A stretch of 64,000 nt of DNA from Carya illinoinensis (taxonomy: Eukaryota > Streptophyta > Magnoliopsida > Fagales > Juglandaceae), in assembly GCF_018687715.1 (NCBI RefSeq), contig NC_056758.1, positions 23,230,501-23,294,500 on the forward strand, in the 5' to 3' direction. The position numbers were made by a program, and so were the translations under genes. A model generated the notes under the pieces. It was not told the origin of the DNA. It was given only the letters and a program-made list of their open reading frames with translations, and searched no databases. Of this stretch, positions 33,600 through 45,117 are shown one piece after another; the first letter of the stretch is position 1; each line of letters starts with the position of its first letter.

Positions 33600-34008
33600 A
33601 GCAGAAGAGAGAGAATATTTTTCATGCTAGAAACTACATCAACAACAAGGTATGTAGTATGATCATTGATTGAGGGAGTTGTACTAATATGGCTAGCATT
33701 ACTTTAGTTGAGAAATTGAATTTACCTACCTTAAACACCCTAGACCATACAAGTTGTAGTAGTTGAATGATTATGGGGAGGTTAGGGTAAATAAGCAAGT
33801 GTTAGTGTATTTTTCAATTGGGAAGTACAAGGATGAGGTCCTTTATGATCTAGTGCCTATGCATGTTGGACATATATTGTTGGGGACGCTGTGGCAGCAT
33901 GATAGAAGGGTGATCCATGATGGAGTTAAGAGGATATATAGCTTTGTAAAGGATGGCAAAACAATCAAGTTTGCTCCTTTAACTATAAAACAGGTCCATG
34001 AGGACTAG
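33600..34008 (+). pseudogene. Protease remnant, copy 2
   Basis: Homologous to 20375-20773. The active-site codons now read Asp followed by TGA (33671-33673), a stop exactly where copy 1 has Gly. Downstream, 33763-34008 still reads EVRVNKQVLV and HILLGTLWQ in frame. The stop destroys the enzyme. Confidence 0.8.
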
Positions 34009-34009
34009 C

Positions 34010-34662
34010 TGAAGCTGAAAAGTAAGCTTGATCAAAAAAGAAAGATTGAAAGTAAGGTTGATCAAAAAAGAAAGAGTGAAACTGATCAAAAAATAAAGAG
34101 TAAAAGTGAGGTTGAGCAAAAAAGAAAGAGTGGGAGTGAGATTGAGGAAGAAAGAAATAGTGAAATCTCAAGAGAACGAGAGAATGAGTTGAAAAATATT
34201 TCTGAGGCTGAGACTTCAAAAAAGAGGAGATTGAAAGAAAAGAGAGTAAAAAGGAAAAAGAAAGTGAAAGAAAAAAAGAGATTGAAAAGAAAAAGGGGAG
34301 TGAAAAGAAAAACAAGAGTGAAAAAAGTAAGAGAAAAACAAAGAGAGAAGTGAGTTTTTATGTTAAGGCAAATTTTAATACAAATAAATTTAATGAATCT
34401 TTGCCTAGTGTTGTTATTTTTTTGTTGCAGGGATATGAGATCATGATTCCTAGTGGTGTTTTTAATAGATTGTGACTTATTAAAGAGATAGAGCGTTATA
34501 TTGACTTTGTGCCAGGTGCGACAATCCCTACCCGACATTTTTTTCAAGAACATAAGTGATTGACGCTCTTGAAAGGACAAGGTAAGTTGACTAGGATGCA
34601 GGCCAAGTGGCAAGAATGTATTGAGACTTTTCCTCATGTAATCAAGTACACACATGGTAAGG
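34010..34662 (+). pseudogene. Lys/Glu-rich block and RT-less pol joint, copy 2
   Basis: Purine-rich repeats (to about 34350) are followed by SFYVKANFNTNKFNESLPS and then IDFVPGATIPT passing straight into the [10 protein letters not shown] segment, the same fusion as in copy 1. A stop lies in the joint (TGA at about 34558). The RNase H tail is cut at HTHGK by the solo LTR, with TAAGG duplicated. Confidence 0.75.
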
Positions 34663-35122
34663 TGTGATATCCACTCCTTTCTTCTTCTTTAAGTATGAGC
34701 CTTGATCTACGTGTCAATCTTCAGTCTACGTACTGAGTCTCGATCTACATGCTGAGCCTTATCCCACGTGCTGAGCCTTATCCTACGTGTTGTACCTTGA
34801 TGGCATGTTTCGAAATCTATCCAACGGATTTCAAAGTAAGTTAGATATTTTAAAGCTTATGGATATTTTAAATATTATGGAAATATCTATAGGAGATATT
34901 TTCAGTATTATTAGATAAGCTTGTTTTTAAAGTAACACAATTATAATATTTTAATGAGCTCTAAAAATATTATAATTGTGGATAATTACTTAAATTAAAT
35001 ATTTTAGTTGTTTTAAAATATTAAGAGGTTTAACTTTACGTTGAAAACTCTTATTTAAATTAAATGATTTTATCCTCTTTAAATAATTAACGATACTTTA
35101 TCATCTTAAATAATGATGAAGA

Positions 35123-35160
35123 AATATTATTTTATAAACTTTAGTTTATAAAATAATATT
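35123..35160. other. 17-bp hairpin in family C solo LTR
   Basis: AATATTATTTTATAAAC (35123-35139) pairs exactly with GTTTATAAAATAATATT (35144-35160) around a TTTA loop. Relative to 31048-31087, one G-C pair has become A-T with both arms changed. Confidence 0.9.
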
Positions 35161-35489
35161 CTATCTTAATTCCTCTCAGTGTTTTATCTAAGTGTTTTAC
35201 TTACGCATTTTCAAATCAATGTTTAAACTCATCATATATCGTTTTAAGGATCCCGAAGTATAGGACTGAGATTAAATACCCAGGCCCCTACCCTTTTCCC
35301 TTCACTCTTTCCTTTCTTCCTTTTCTCTCTTCTCTCTCCTCTCTTTCCTCCCATGCCCGATGTCCACGTATGGTTCTCCTTCAACGTACGGGTTGCACCT
35401 CCAACCAGCCACCGCTAGCCACCGTTGGCTCCACCGCCGGTCGCAGATCATTCCCCACATGCTGGCCAACACTTCCCTCCAGCCTGCAA

Positions 35490-35493
<4 letters not shown>

Positions 35494-35522
<29 letters not shown>
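35494..35522 (+). repeat. (CT)n microsatellite
   Basis: About 14 CT units lie within the CT-rich part of the family C LTR. The copies at 15980 and 31240 have only short CT runs. Confidence 0.9.
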
Positions 35523-35525
<3 letters not shown>

Positions 35526-38500
35526 CCATGGCTTCACTAGCCGAAATGGGTAACAACCCATTCTCCACCTCCACGCTGCCGTCCACAACAGCTATGGTCT
35601 CACCTCTGATCACCAAATGAACACCACCCTCCGGTCATCATTCCCTCCCACTGGTGAGCCCCCACGTGCCCTCCTCCTCCCTCCATGGCACCACCCTCAA
35701 AATGGGTTTTACACCCATTTTCTCCTCCTTGAGCCACCATACACGACTGAAATAGCCATCAAGCACCACCAATGGATTCACCACATCATGGGCTTCCTCC
35801 CCATGTCCTCCTTTTCCTCTACCTCTCTCTCTTTCTCCAATGGGTCTCCACTCATACAAGTACGGTTGCACCGCCGTGCACCACCGTACACGGCTATTCA
35901 TGGTGCTTCACCACCTCCACCTTGTTCCTCTCATCACCATGACCTTCTCCAAGAAATTTCATGCCCAACAGAGCTATGAACTGCTCTCACTCTCCATCAC
36001 TCTCCAAGGCCTAAATCCACTTCTAGAGGCCAATCCATCACCGTGAACCACCGTATGACCACCACCTCACCACCACAGCTCCACCACATCTTCCTTTACC
36101 TCCCCCTAGCTTTCCATGAAGTTCCATGGCCTTCCTCCACCTCAAGCAACCTCCCACCATTCAAATTCACTATTCATGGCCTGATGCCGCGGTGCTCCAC
36201 CACCTTTGACCACCACAAGGCCATCATGATCCTTTCCAAGACCATGCCTAGCTATTCTCAAGCCCAAACTACCACTTTATATGGTGGATAGCCACCATAC
36301 GCGGTGTTACATCCACGTACACTCCTCCGACGCTTGATCGTGACGAGCAGCGAGCGATGTACAAGTTATCCCATTGATGGTATAACCCTCTATCTTTAGT
36401 TATTTATGTTTATATTAGTTGGTTGGTTGGACTGTAGACTATGTAGTTAGTATTTGTGGAGTTTGCTGTGTAGTTGTGAAGTGAAGTGCAGTTGTGAAGT
36501 GTTGGGTTTGATTGTGTAGTATTGTGGATTGTGCTGTGAAGTATGGGTATGAGATGGATGTCGTAGTTGTAATACGGTGTGAAGTGCGAAGAGAGTACGC
36601 ATGGGACGTACTCTGTGTAGTGCAGTGACGTGTCGTGGGACGTGTACTGTAGTGACGTGTGGCATAGAATGTAAGGGGTGTGCGTGGAGCGTACTCTGTG
36701 TTGTATGGCGATGCACCGTGTGGTGTGCCTCGTGATAATAAGCATTGTAGCAAAGGGAGTACGCATGACGCGTACTCTATGTCGTGTAGCGATGCACCAT
36801 GAGGCGTGTATCGTAGTGATGTGTGTTGTAGTATGGATGGAAGAGAGTTCACGTGAGTGTACTCTGTACTATGTCATGATACACCGGATGGCATGTCACG
36901 AAGTGTTACATGGCGTAGCGAAGAAGCATAGAGTGTATGGTGTAGCGTTAGGAAACTGTGTAACAGTGTCCTGAATTAATGGTGATGTGGTTGTAATCCA
37001 AGGTAACAGGTGTTACCTTGAGGTTGACTTGTGGTTGAAGATATGTGTGAAGTGATGAAAAAGGTATCAGAGAGTGCAGCGGAAGCATGATAGGCATTGT
37101 GCTGTAACTCGGGAAATGGTCTCAAGCCGCATAATGTGACAGGGGCGCATTTCTGGATGCAGTCCTCTTGTTAAGTGGCGGGAACTGTGTAACAGTGTCC
37201 CGAAGCAGTGGTGATATGGCCTGTAGTCCAGGGTGACGGGTGTCACCTTGTGGTTGATTATGGCTAAGAGTATAAGGAATTGGTGAAAAAGTATCAAAGC
37301 ATGCAACGGAAGCATGATGGGTATCGTGATGTGACTTGGGATTAGTCTCGAACTACGTGACATGACAATGGTGCATTTGTGGATGTAATCCTCTCCTATC
37401 AAGTGTTGGGATGAACTTGTACAGGGCCGGGGAGTAGGAAGAGTCCTATCAATCAGGTCTAAACAAGTTGGTATTGGAGTATGGAGCTTGTTCATACAAG
37501 CAGATGTTCATTGGAATTATAAGTTGTTCTTAGGTGATAAAAAGGGATGAGTTACATGTGCCTCTAGTGAGACACGTGTGTTGGGCAGGTTCACCATATA
37601 TAATGGGTAAGTTGTCTTTAGCATGGTTACATGGTGTTTTAGCCCCAGAGTTGGCTTGAATTCATGTTGCCTGATTGGATGTGAATGAGGATTTAGTATG
37701 GGCTAGGATACGTGAAGGTAGTGACGAGTATATAGTCTAAGGTTGGGACGCATGACTCTGTCAGTCGGAATCATGCATCAGATTGTGGAAATAGAAGAAT
37801 GAGACGGAGGTCTTAATGTCTTAACCCTAAGGTGAATCACGGAGGTTCACTTTAATGAATAAGACCCGGAAAGTTTTAGGATAGTAAATGGCACGTAAGA
37901 GCCCAGGGATGGACAAAGAGTGTTCCAAGTGAGGCATAGTTCTATTTTTAGAATAGTTATTTATGCATTAGATAGATGATGACATAAGGTTATGTGTATG
38001 CATGTAGGTTGCCATCTGACATGCACACGAATGGACTGCATGGAATGAGTATGGCATGAAGTCCAAGTAAATATAACGTTCATACTCTTCTGGAGTTTTC
38101 TTTATAAAAATGAAGAAGAAGAGGATGAAAGCTTTCTTTAAAAAGGAAAACGAACCTTTTCTCCACGTAGACACGTTTTACAAAAGAAAAGAACAAAACG
38201 TAAGTTTTCAAGTATAAGTACGTAGCAACCCTTCTTGGTAGCACCTTTTTTTCGCACCCAAAGTATGTACGTGTATGCATGTGAATGGAAGTTATAAGTA
38301 GTACGTATTGTATGTATGTTCACGAAAGGAAACGAAATGAAGCTTTAAGGATTGAAACTGAAATGAAAAGAAAGAAAATAGATTTTTAAAATAACTCTCT
38401 CGTAAAATGACTCTTGCTAAACAAATTTTCTTAAAATAAAAGAAAGAAAACTATTTTCTCTCTCTTAAAAGAAGAGAAAACTTCTTTTAAAATGACTTTT

Positions 38501-38993
38501 ACAAAACAAAGGAGAGAAAACCCTTTTTCTTAATCAAAACTTTTACGAACAGTAAGAACTGAAGAAAGGTAAGAACTATAAGAAAGGTAAGAACTATAAG
38601 GATTGAAATGAAAGAATGGACTGTAAAGGAAAGGAAATGACTGTAAAGAAAAGGAAAGGACTAGACTGAATGGATGATGTATGAAAATATGTAAGGGCCA
38701 CATGGACTGAAATGGAAATGGTACCAAATGAATGGAATGGACAGGGCAGATTGCAATGCCGAGTAAGTAGTACTGGTAGTGCACCAAGTGCTGCACCCTG
38801 ACGGAATGGATTCCCAACCCGTGGACACGGGCGGAATCAAGTCCAAAAGACCGCTAAACCTAGCACACGGGGCGTAACAGTGTGCTACATGGCCAATGAA
38901 AGTGAAAAGAAAGAACGGATGCATGTTAAGAAAGAATGCATGTATGTATGGATGAACGGAATGCATGAATGTACGTAAGTAAGAAAAGATGAA

Positions 38994-39049
38994 TGCATGA
39001 ATGTATGTATGTATGCATGAATGTATGTATGTATGCATGAATGTATGTA
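38994..39049 (+). repeat. 20-bp tandem repeat in family C LTR
   Basis: TGCATGAATGTATGTATGTA occurs two full times and a third time partially. The homologous place near 15420 has a single unit, so the array expanded in this copy. Confidence 0.9.
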
Positions 39050-39585
39050 AAAGATAAATGCATGAAAAGATTCTTTAAGAAATGAAGGCAGCGATGCATG
39101 AGAAACTGTTTTAAAGAAGAAAGCATGTTTTCAAAGAAAAACCCCACCTCGCAATACTTTTAAAATGAAAAGAAAGACATATGCATGCTAAGTACGAATG
39201 TATGTATGGAATGATAAATGCATGACTGAAAATCTATGTTATTATATTTTAACTGTATAAAATAATGCTTACGAGTCATCGACTCATTTTAGTTTTATGT
39301 GTGCCCTCCCAGGCACAAGATGAGCGTGACAGATCAAGATGGGCACAACCGAAGGGGAAGAGCACGAAGGCCTAGGCAAGATGTTTTATATTAGAAACTT
39401 TAATTATGAAATGTAATGTTTTCTGTTGAAATCTTTAATTAAGAAAAATGAATTTTATTTATGACATGGAGTTTTTTGTATCCTGGCATGAATGGAAAAG
39501 AAATTGAAAAGGAATCGTAATTCCCGTCGATTTTATCAAAATTCTTATGAAAAGGACCCACCACAAGGACGGGCATTACATAAGG

Positions 39586-39749
39586 GAACTTTTGTAGTTG
39601 ATGCATTAGGAAGAACGTATGACCTTATTTTTAATTTAGATGCAAAGTTATTAATATTTGAATATGATAAGAAATTGCATGCTAATGATGATGACTTTGC
39701 CAGTGTGGAGTACATGAGAAAGCATCACTTGGTAAGTGCTATAGACTAG
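39586..39749 (+). pseudogene. Integrase linker remnant, copy 2
   Basis: It continues the pol frame after the solo LTR: FVVDALGRTYDLIF, then LDAKLLIFEYDKKLHAND. This is the end of RNase H and the linker to integrase, homologous to 21590-21720 and to 46236-46350 on the minus strand. Confidence 0.75.
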
Positions 39750-39796
39750 ATTGGTATTTGTTTAGATAGAATAGACTTTTTGAGCCTACTAGTCTT

Positions 39797-40294
39797 ATGT
39801 GTGAGTTGCTTATGCATGGATGTGGTTTGTTAGGACATTTTGGTGTAAAGAAGATTTTTGTTGTATTGCATGAACACTTTTGGGAGTATGATTTGCCATT
39901 AATTGAGGTCGCATATAATTGGAGTGGTCATTTTGGAGTAAAGAATATTTTAGATGTGTTTCATGAACGTTTGTGGGAGTATTATTTGCCATTTATAGAG
40001 TTTGTATATAATAGGAACATGCATACTACTACTTCATATTCTCCTTTTGAAATTGTTTATGATTTTAATTCACTTACCCATTTTGCTTTGATTCCTTTCC
40101 TTATTGATTATAGGAGTAACTTGGATAGACTTTTTAAAATGCATGAGATAATTAATGATAATTCATATAAAGGGGATCTTCCATATAAATATCATGTTTC
40201 TACTATTTTGAATGTTACTGATCTTTTTCCCTTTGATCCAGTTGGAGATTTGAGGTCGAATCCTTTTGAGGAGAGGGGGAATGATGGGCCCTAA
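39797..40294 (+). pseudogene. Zinc-finger/integrase-tail units and integrase C-terminus, copy 2
   Basis: The 165-codon frame starts with the approach to the H2C2 finger. It has unit 1 (39833-39925: GHFGVKKIFVVLHEHFW, ending FIEVAYNWS-like LIEVAYNWS) and unit 2 (39926-40018: GHFGVKNILDVFHERLW, ending FIEFVYNRN). Both are 31 codons. It then flows into the normal post-core integrase sequence (HTTTSYSPFEIVYDFN) and a C-terminal DLFPFDPVGDLRSNPFEERG just before the polypurine tract. No integrase catalytic core exists. The two units match units 2 and 3 of copy 3. The frame is open throughout. Confidence 0.82.
40268..40281 (+). promoter_or_regulatory. Polypurine tract, family B copy 2
   Basis: GAGGAGAGGGGGAA ends exactly at the LTR start TGATGGGCCC (40282). 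The same arrangement is seen inverted at 41932-41948. Confidence 0.85.
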
Positions 40295-41074
40295 GGTGGA
40301 CCGAGTATTAGAAATCTTTTGCAAATTTCAGATGGGGCAATCACAAGATCGAGAGCTAAGAAAAGCAATAAAGCAATGTAAGGATTGGTACAATCTACGG
40401 GATGTGTCTAACAAGAGCCCAACAATCAAGATGGGCTTGAAGGATGAAGATCCAATTTTGATTTATTTGATACAAGCTATGGAAGAGGGCAACAACATGA
40501 TTCAAAGGCTTTGGGCACTTGAAGGCTTTCAACTTTTTTAATTCATTTAAATGACTTATTTTATTAGTTTAGAATAATTAAGTTTATTATGAGAAAGACT
40601 TAAAAGCATGTTGGGAAAGTTATTATTTTGTTGAACTAGGCTTTCAAGAGGGTTACAATAACTGAGTTATTGTAGCACAGCACTGTAACAGCAACACTAT
40701 TCACTCAGGGGCATTTTTGGAAATGGAGCTTTATTTCACCTAGGGTTTTGTGAGTTTTTAGTTTAAATACTCTTGTTGCCTCATTTTAAACAATATATGA
40801 AAGCTTATAAAAATTGATGAATTTTATTCATTGTGAGTTGAGTTTATCTCCTCTTGTTCTTAATTGAACTTTTGAACTTATCAAAGGAAAATCACAACTT
40901 TTGTGACGTTCCTCCTTTGTAATTTGAATTCTTGAGACAGGTTCTTCAACGGGTCTAGATTTTAATAAAATCTAGGTTCTTGAAACGAGTTCTCAACAGG
41001 ACTAGGTTCTCCATCCATTGACTTGATTTTGTCTTTGTTGTGTGAGTTTTCAAATTGATTGCGGGTTCAAGGAA
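40282..41074 (+). repeat. 3' LTR of family B copy 2, 3' end missing
   Basis: It starts TGATGGGCCCTAAGG and proceeds to GGGTTCAAG (41071), about 27 bp before the normal end, then switches to the opposite strand. The following antisense LTR makes this an inverted pair. Confidence 0.85.
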
Positions 41075-41081
41075 TACCAAA

Positions 41082-41931
41082 TGATATGAACCCGCAGAAT
41101 TGGACTCCCTTGAACCCACAATCAATTTGAAAACTCACCCAAAAAAGCCAAAATCAAGTCAATGGATAGAGAATCTAAACCGATTGAGAACTCGTTTCAA
41201 GAACCTAGATTATATTAAAATCTAGACCTGTTGAAGAACCCGTCTCAAGAACCCAAATTACAAAGGAGGAACGTTACAAAGGTTATAATTTACCTTTGAT
41301 AAGTTCAAAAGTTCAATCAAGCCAAGATGAGATAAACTCAACTCACAATCAATGAAATTCATCAATTTTCATAAACTTTCATATATTGTTTAAAATGAGG
41401 CAACAAGAGTATTTAACCTAAAAATTCACAAAACCTTAGGTGAAATAAAGCTTCATCCTTCAAAAATGCCCCTGAGTGAATAGTGACATGGTTATAGTAC
41501 TGTGCTACAGTAACTCGACTACAGTAACCCTGTTGAAACCCTAGTTAAACAACATAATAACTTTCCCAACATGCCCTTCAGTCCTTCTCATAATAAACCC
41601 AATTATTCTAAACTAATAAAATAAGTCCTTTAAATGAATTAAAAAAGTTGAAAGCCTTGTACTGCCCAAAGCCTTTGAATCATGTTGTTGCCCTCTTCCA
41701 TAACTTGTATCAAAATTGGATTTTCATCCTTAAAGCCCATCTTGATTGTTGGGCCCTTGCTAGACATGTTCCAAGTGGATTGTACTAATTCTTGCATTAC
41801 TTCATTGCTCTTCTTAGCTCTCGATCTTGTGATTGCCTCATATGAAATACAAAGGATCTCTAAGGCTCGGTTCACCTTGGGGTCCATAATTGCAAATGAT
41901 CTATAAGGCTCATCCACCTTGGGGCCCATCA
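41082..41931 (-). repeat. Antisense family B LTR
   Basis: 850 bp, from TGATATGAACCC to GGGGCCCATCA. To its right lies a minus-strand polypurine tract (TCCTTTTAAGGAGAGAGGGAA, at 41932-41952 on the plus strand), and to its left are the bases ATACCAAA, which look like the start of a primer site. It therefore touches interior sequence on both sides, as in a tandem element joined through one shared LTR. It holds a short internal repeat of the ATCTCTAAGGCT word. Confidence 0.85.
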
Positions 41932-42606
41932 TTCCCTCTCTCCTTAAAAGGATTTGACCTCGAATCTCCACCTGCATCAAAGGAAAAAAGATCAATAATA
42001 TTGAAAATAGCAAAAACATGATACTTACCTCGAAGATCCACTTGATATGAGTTATCATAAATTTTCTCATGCATTTGAAAAAGTCTATCTAAGTTACTCC
42101 TGTCATCAATAAGCAAAAGAATCAAAGTAAAATGAGCAAGTGGATTAAAACCATAAACAATTTCAAAAGGAGAATAAGAAGTAGTAGTATGCATGGTCTT
42201 ATTATATGCAAACTTTATAAATGACAAACAATCCTCCTAAGTTTTTAAATTCTTATGAACAACAGTGCGTAAAAGCTAAGTTATGGTCCTAATAACTATT
42301 TCAGTTTGGCCATTAGTTTGTGGATGACAAGTAGTGGAAAATAAAAGGTTAGTACCCAATTTTCCACACAAAACCTTCCAAAAGTAGCTAAGGAATTTAA
42401 CATCCCTATCAGAAACAATACTCCTAGGCATACCATGAAGTGCACTATCTTCTTGAAAAATAACTCATCTATGTTTGTGGCATCATCAGTTTTATGACAC
42501 GGATTGAAATGTGCCATTTTGCTAAATCTATCCACAACCCAAAAAATTCTACCCCTTTTTGTCCTAGGCAGCTCCAAAACAAAGTCCATAGATATGTCTA
42601 CCAATG
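41932..42606 (-). pseudogene. Integrase core of a family B relative
   Basis: Unlike copies 1-3 this fragment keeps the integrase catalytic core. On the minus strand it reads [17 protein letters not shown] (first Asp), [20 protein letters not shown], then after a frame change the SDRDVKF motif (second Asp) and [10 protein letters not shown] (Glu), and goes on to FAYNKTMHTTTSYSPFEIVYG and the C-terminus. There are at least one frameshift and two stops. It ends in the middle of the pre-core region at a sense LTR (42607). Sharing the LTR and polypurine tract with family B, it is a candidate for the lineage that supplied enzymes. Confidence 0.82.
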
Positions 42607-43393
42607 TGATGGGCTCCAAGGTGGATCAAGTCTTAAATAACCTTTGCAAGTTCCAAATGGAGCAATCACAAGATTGAGAGCTAAGAAGAGTAAGGAAGCA
42701 ATGCTTGGATTTTTGTAATCCACCTAGGACGGGTCTAGCAAGAGCCCAACATTCAAGATGGGCTTGAAGGATGAAGATCCAGTTTTGATTAATTTGATAT
42801 AAGCTATGGAAGAGGGCAACAACATGACTCAAAGGTTTTGGGCACTTTAAGGCTTTCAATTTGTTTAATTCATTTAAATGACTTATTTTATTAGTTTAGA
42901 ATAATTAGGTTTATTATGAGGACTTGAGAGCATGTTAGGATTGTTATTATTTTGTTGAATTAGGGTTTCAAGAGGGTTACTGTAGCCGAGTTACTCTAGT
43001 GCAGTACTGTAGTTGCGGCACTATTCATTCAGGGGCATTTTTGAAAGATCGGGCTTTATTTTACCTAGGGCTTTGTGAGATTTTAGTTTAAATACTCTAT
43101 AGCCTCATTTTAACAGAATATGAAAGTTTATGAAAATTGATGAATTTTATTAATTGTGAGTTGAGTTTATATCCTCTTGTTCTAGATTAAACTTTTGAAC
43201 TTATCAAAAGTAAATCATAACCTTTGTGACGTTCCTCCTTGTAATATGGGTTCTTGAGACGGGTTCTTCAACGGCTCTAAATTTTAATGTAATCTAGGTT
43301 CTTGAAATGAATTTTCAACGAGTCTAGATTCTCCATCCATTGACTTGATTTTTGCTTTCTTACGTGAGTTTTCAAATTGATTGTGGATTCAAG
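42607..43393 (+). repeat. Family B LTR, 3' end missing
   Basis: It starts TGATGGGCTCCAAGG and stops at GGATTCAAG, again about 27 bp short of the normal LTR end and at the same hexamer TTCAAG as the LTR at 40282-41074. Another LTR begins at the next base. Confidence 0.85.
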
Positions 43394-44196
43394 TGATGGG
43401 AACCAAGGTAGAGGTAGCCTTAAAAATCTTTTGCAAGTTCCAGATGGGCCAATTACAAGATCAAGAGCCAAAAGATCAAGGAAATAATGCAATGATTGGT
43501 GCAATTCACTTGGGATGAAGTTAGGAAGAGCCCAACACTCAAAATGGGCTTGAAGGAAGGAGAACTAGTTTTGATCCACTTGATACAAACTATGGAAGAC
43601 ATGACTTAGAGATAGGGCATGTTGTTGTTAAGGCTTTCAATTTGTTTAAAGGATTTTTATTATTAGTTTAGAATAAGTAGGCTTGAGGATGCTTAGCCCA
43701 CACATGTCTTATTTCTAATAAACTAGGATTTTTTGGAAGGCCTTGTATTTTGGCCGATGGCTAATTTGGAAAGTATTATATTATTTGAATTAAGGTTTTA
43801 GAAGTTACTGTAGCGTAACACTGTTCACGCTACAATACCTTCTACACTATTTACTTAGGGTTTTTAGGAATTGTTTATTTAAAGCACTTGTAGCCTCATT
43901 TGAGAAGGTTAGACATTATTGAATTTTTATTGATGAGTTGAGTTTACTCATCTTGTTCTTCATTGAACTTTTGAACTTATCAAAAGTAAATCACAACCTT
44001 TGTAGCGTTCCTCATTTGTAATCTGGGTTCTTGAGACGAGTTCTTCAACGGGTCTAGATTTTAATATAATCTAGATTCTTGAAACGAGTTCTCAACGGGT
44101 TTAGATTCTCCATCCATTGACTTGAGTTTGACTTTCTTGGTCACTTTTCAAATTGATTGTGGGTTCAAGGGATTCCAATTCCACGGGTTCACATCA
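43394..44196 (+). repeat. Complete family B LTR
   Basis: 803 bp, TGATGGGAACCAAGG to ACGGGTTCACATCA, followed by a good primer site (TGGTATTTAGAGC at 44199-44211). It heads a leader that runs to about 45060. Confidence 0.88.
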
Positions 44197-45100
44197 TTTG
44201 GTATTTAGAGCTTGGTTTTCAATCAAGTCTGATTCTATCTTTTAATTCTTGTATCTTTAAATTTAATTTTAGTGCTTCATTGTTCTAGGGTTACAAAAAA
44301 AAAAAAAAGTGCAGAAATTCATTTTTCCTAGTGCTACCAAATTACTTTATAATTTGGATTTCGTGTTCATCATTATAGGGTGGTTAAATTCCTTGTTTGA
44401 GGGCTGCCAAAATTTACACCATCTAGGGTTTGAAATTTTTAGGGTTTCTTGCATCTCTAAGTTTGTCAATTGCTTGGAGTGTCGTTTCATTGATTATCTT
44501 CTATTCTTGTTAAATTCGTGTGTTTGAATTCAATTGTTTAATTTTCACAATTAAATCAATTTTATGTGATTGAACTAGTGGGAAAAAAAAAGAAGAGAAA
44601 AAGAAAAGAAAAATTCAAAAAAAATTTGAAAAAAAAAGTTTGATTGAGCCTTATCATCACAGGGGGCTGAATATATAATTATAGTTGGTATCTTGTTTTG
44701 TAATTACTCTTTCCCTTGTTTCAATTCCTTGAGTCTCATGTCATTTTTTTCCTTCCATGTTTCTCTTGTTCTTGTTTCTTGGACCTAATTATTAGTTGGA
44801 ATAAAACAATGTTGTATTGTCTTCATTGAGTTTAATTAGTTCTTAAAGAAATTGAGTGGAAAAACTTTTGAGGTAGAAGGTAAAAGAGAGTGAGAGATCA
44901 TTATCGGAAAAAAGTCAATTAAGAGTGATATACGAGTTGATTGCCACTATTCGAACGTAAACACGTAAGGGAGTGTGAGTTTTTACCACTAACATTCTTT
45001 TGTGCGGCGCATTATGATTTGGCTTTTCTACAACCCATGTCGCAAAACTTTAGATTTGACTTTTCTACATGTAATGCACTTACCACAAATACGATTGACA
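44197..45100 (+). other. Primer site and leader following the complete family B LTR
   Basis: The primer site is at 44199-44211, followed by an A run at 44297 and the leader landmarks ACACGTAAGGGAGTGTGAG (44963). It breaks near 45060-45110, where sequence of the opposite strand (copy 3) starts. No coding is visible. Confidence 0.6.
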
Positions 45101-45117
45101 TCTCTTTTCATCTTAGG

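Larger units (their letters stand above)
34663..39580 (+). mobile_element. 4.9-kb solo LTR, family C
   Basis: It starts TGTGATATCCACTCC, ends GGGCATTACA, and is flanked by TAAGG at 34658-34662 and 39581-39585. At 4918 bp it is very long for an LTR. Parts in order: a 5' AT-rich section with a hairpin, a CT-rich and CCACC-rich section (35330-36300), GTACTCTGTGT-type repeats (36590-36860), an inverted TGTCACCTTG section, an A/G-rich section, and a final TCGACTCATTTTAG segment. Reading frames inside it (35302-36974, 37067-37495) have biased composition and recur in the decayed copies, so I do not call genes. It interrupts family B copy 2. Confidence 0.9.
32111..41074 (+). mobile_element. Non-autonomous Ty3/gypsy element, family B copy 2 (with nested solo LTR)
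   Basis: Reading plus: a 5'-truncated LTR (32111-32484), primer site, leader, decayed gag-like and protease segments, Lys/Glu-rich block, the fused RT-less pol joint, then a 4.9-kb family C solo LTR inserted in the RNase H tail. It resumes at 39586 with the integrase linker, two zinc-finger/integrase-tail units, integrase C-terminus, polypurine tract and a 3' LTR lacking about 27 bp. Without the nested LTR the interior is only about 2.9 kb. It is the most complete copy in layout but has stops in protease and pol. Confidence 0.85.

Noticed and set aside
36410..36974. Overlapping frames on both strands with His/Thr-rich or Val/Cys-rich products
   Set aside because: They derive from GTACTCTGTG and GTGATGCACCG repeats in the family C solo LTR, and several frames are open at once.
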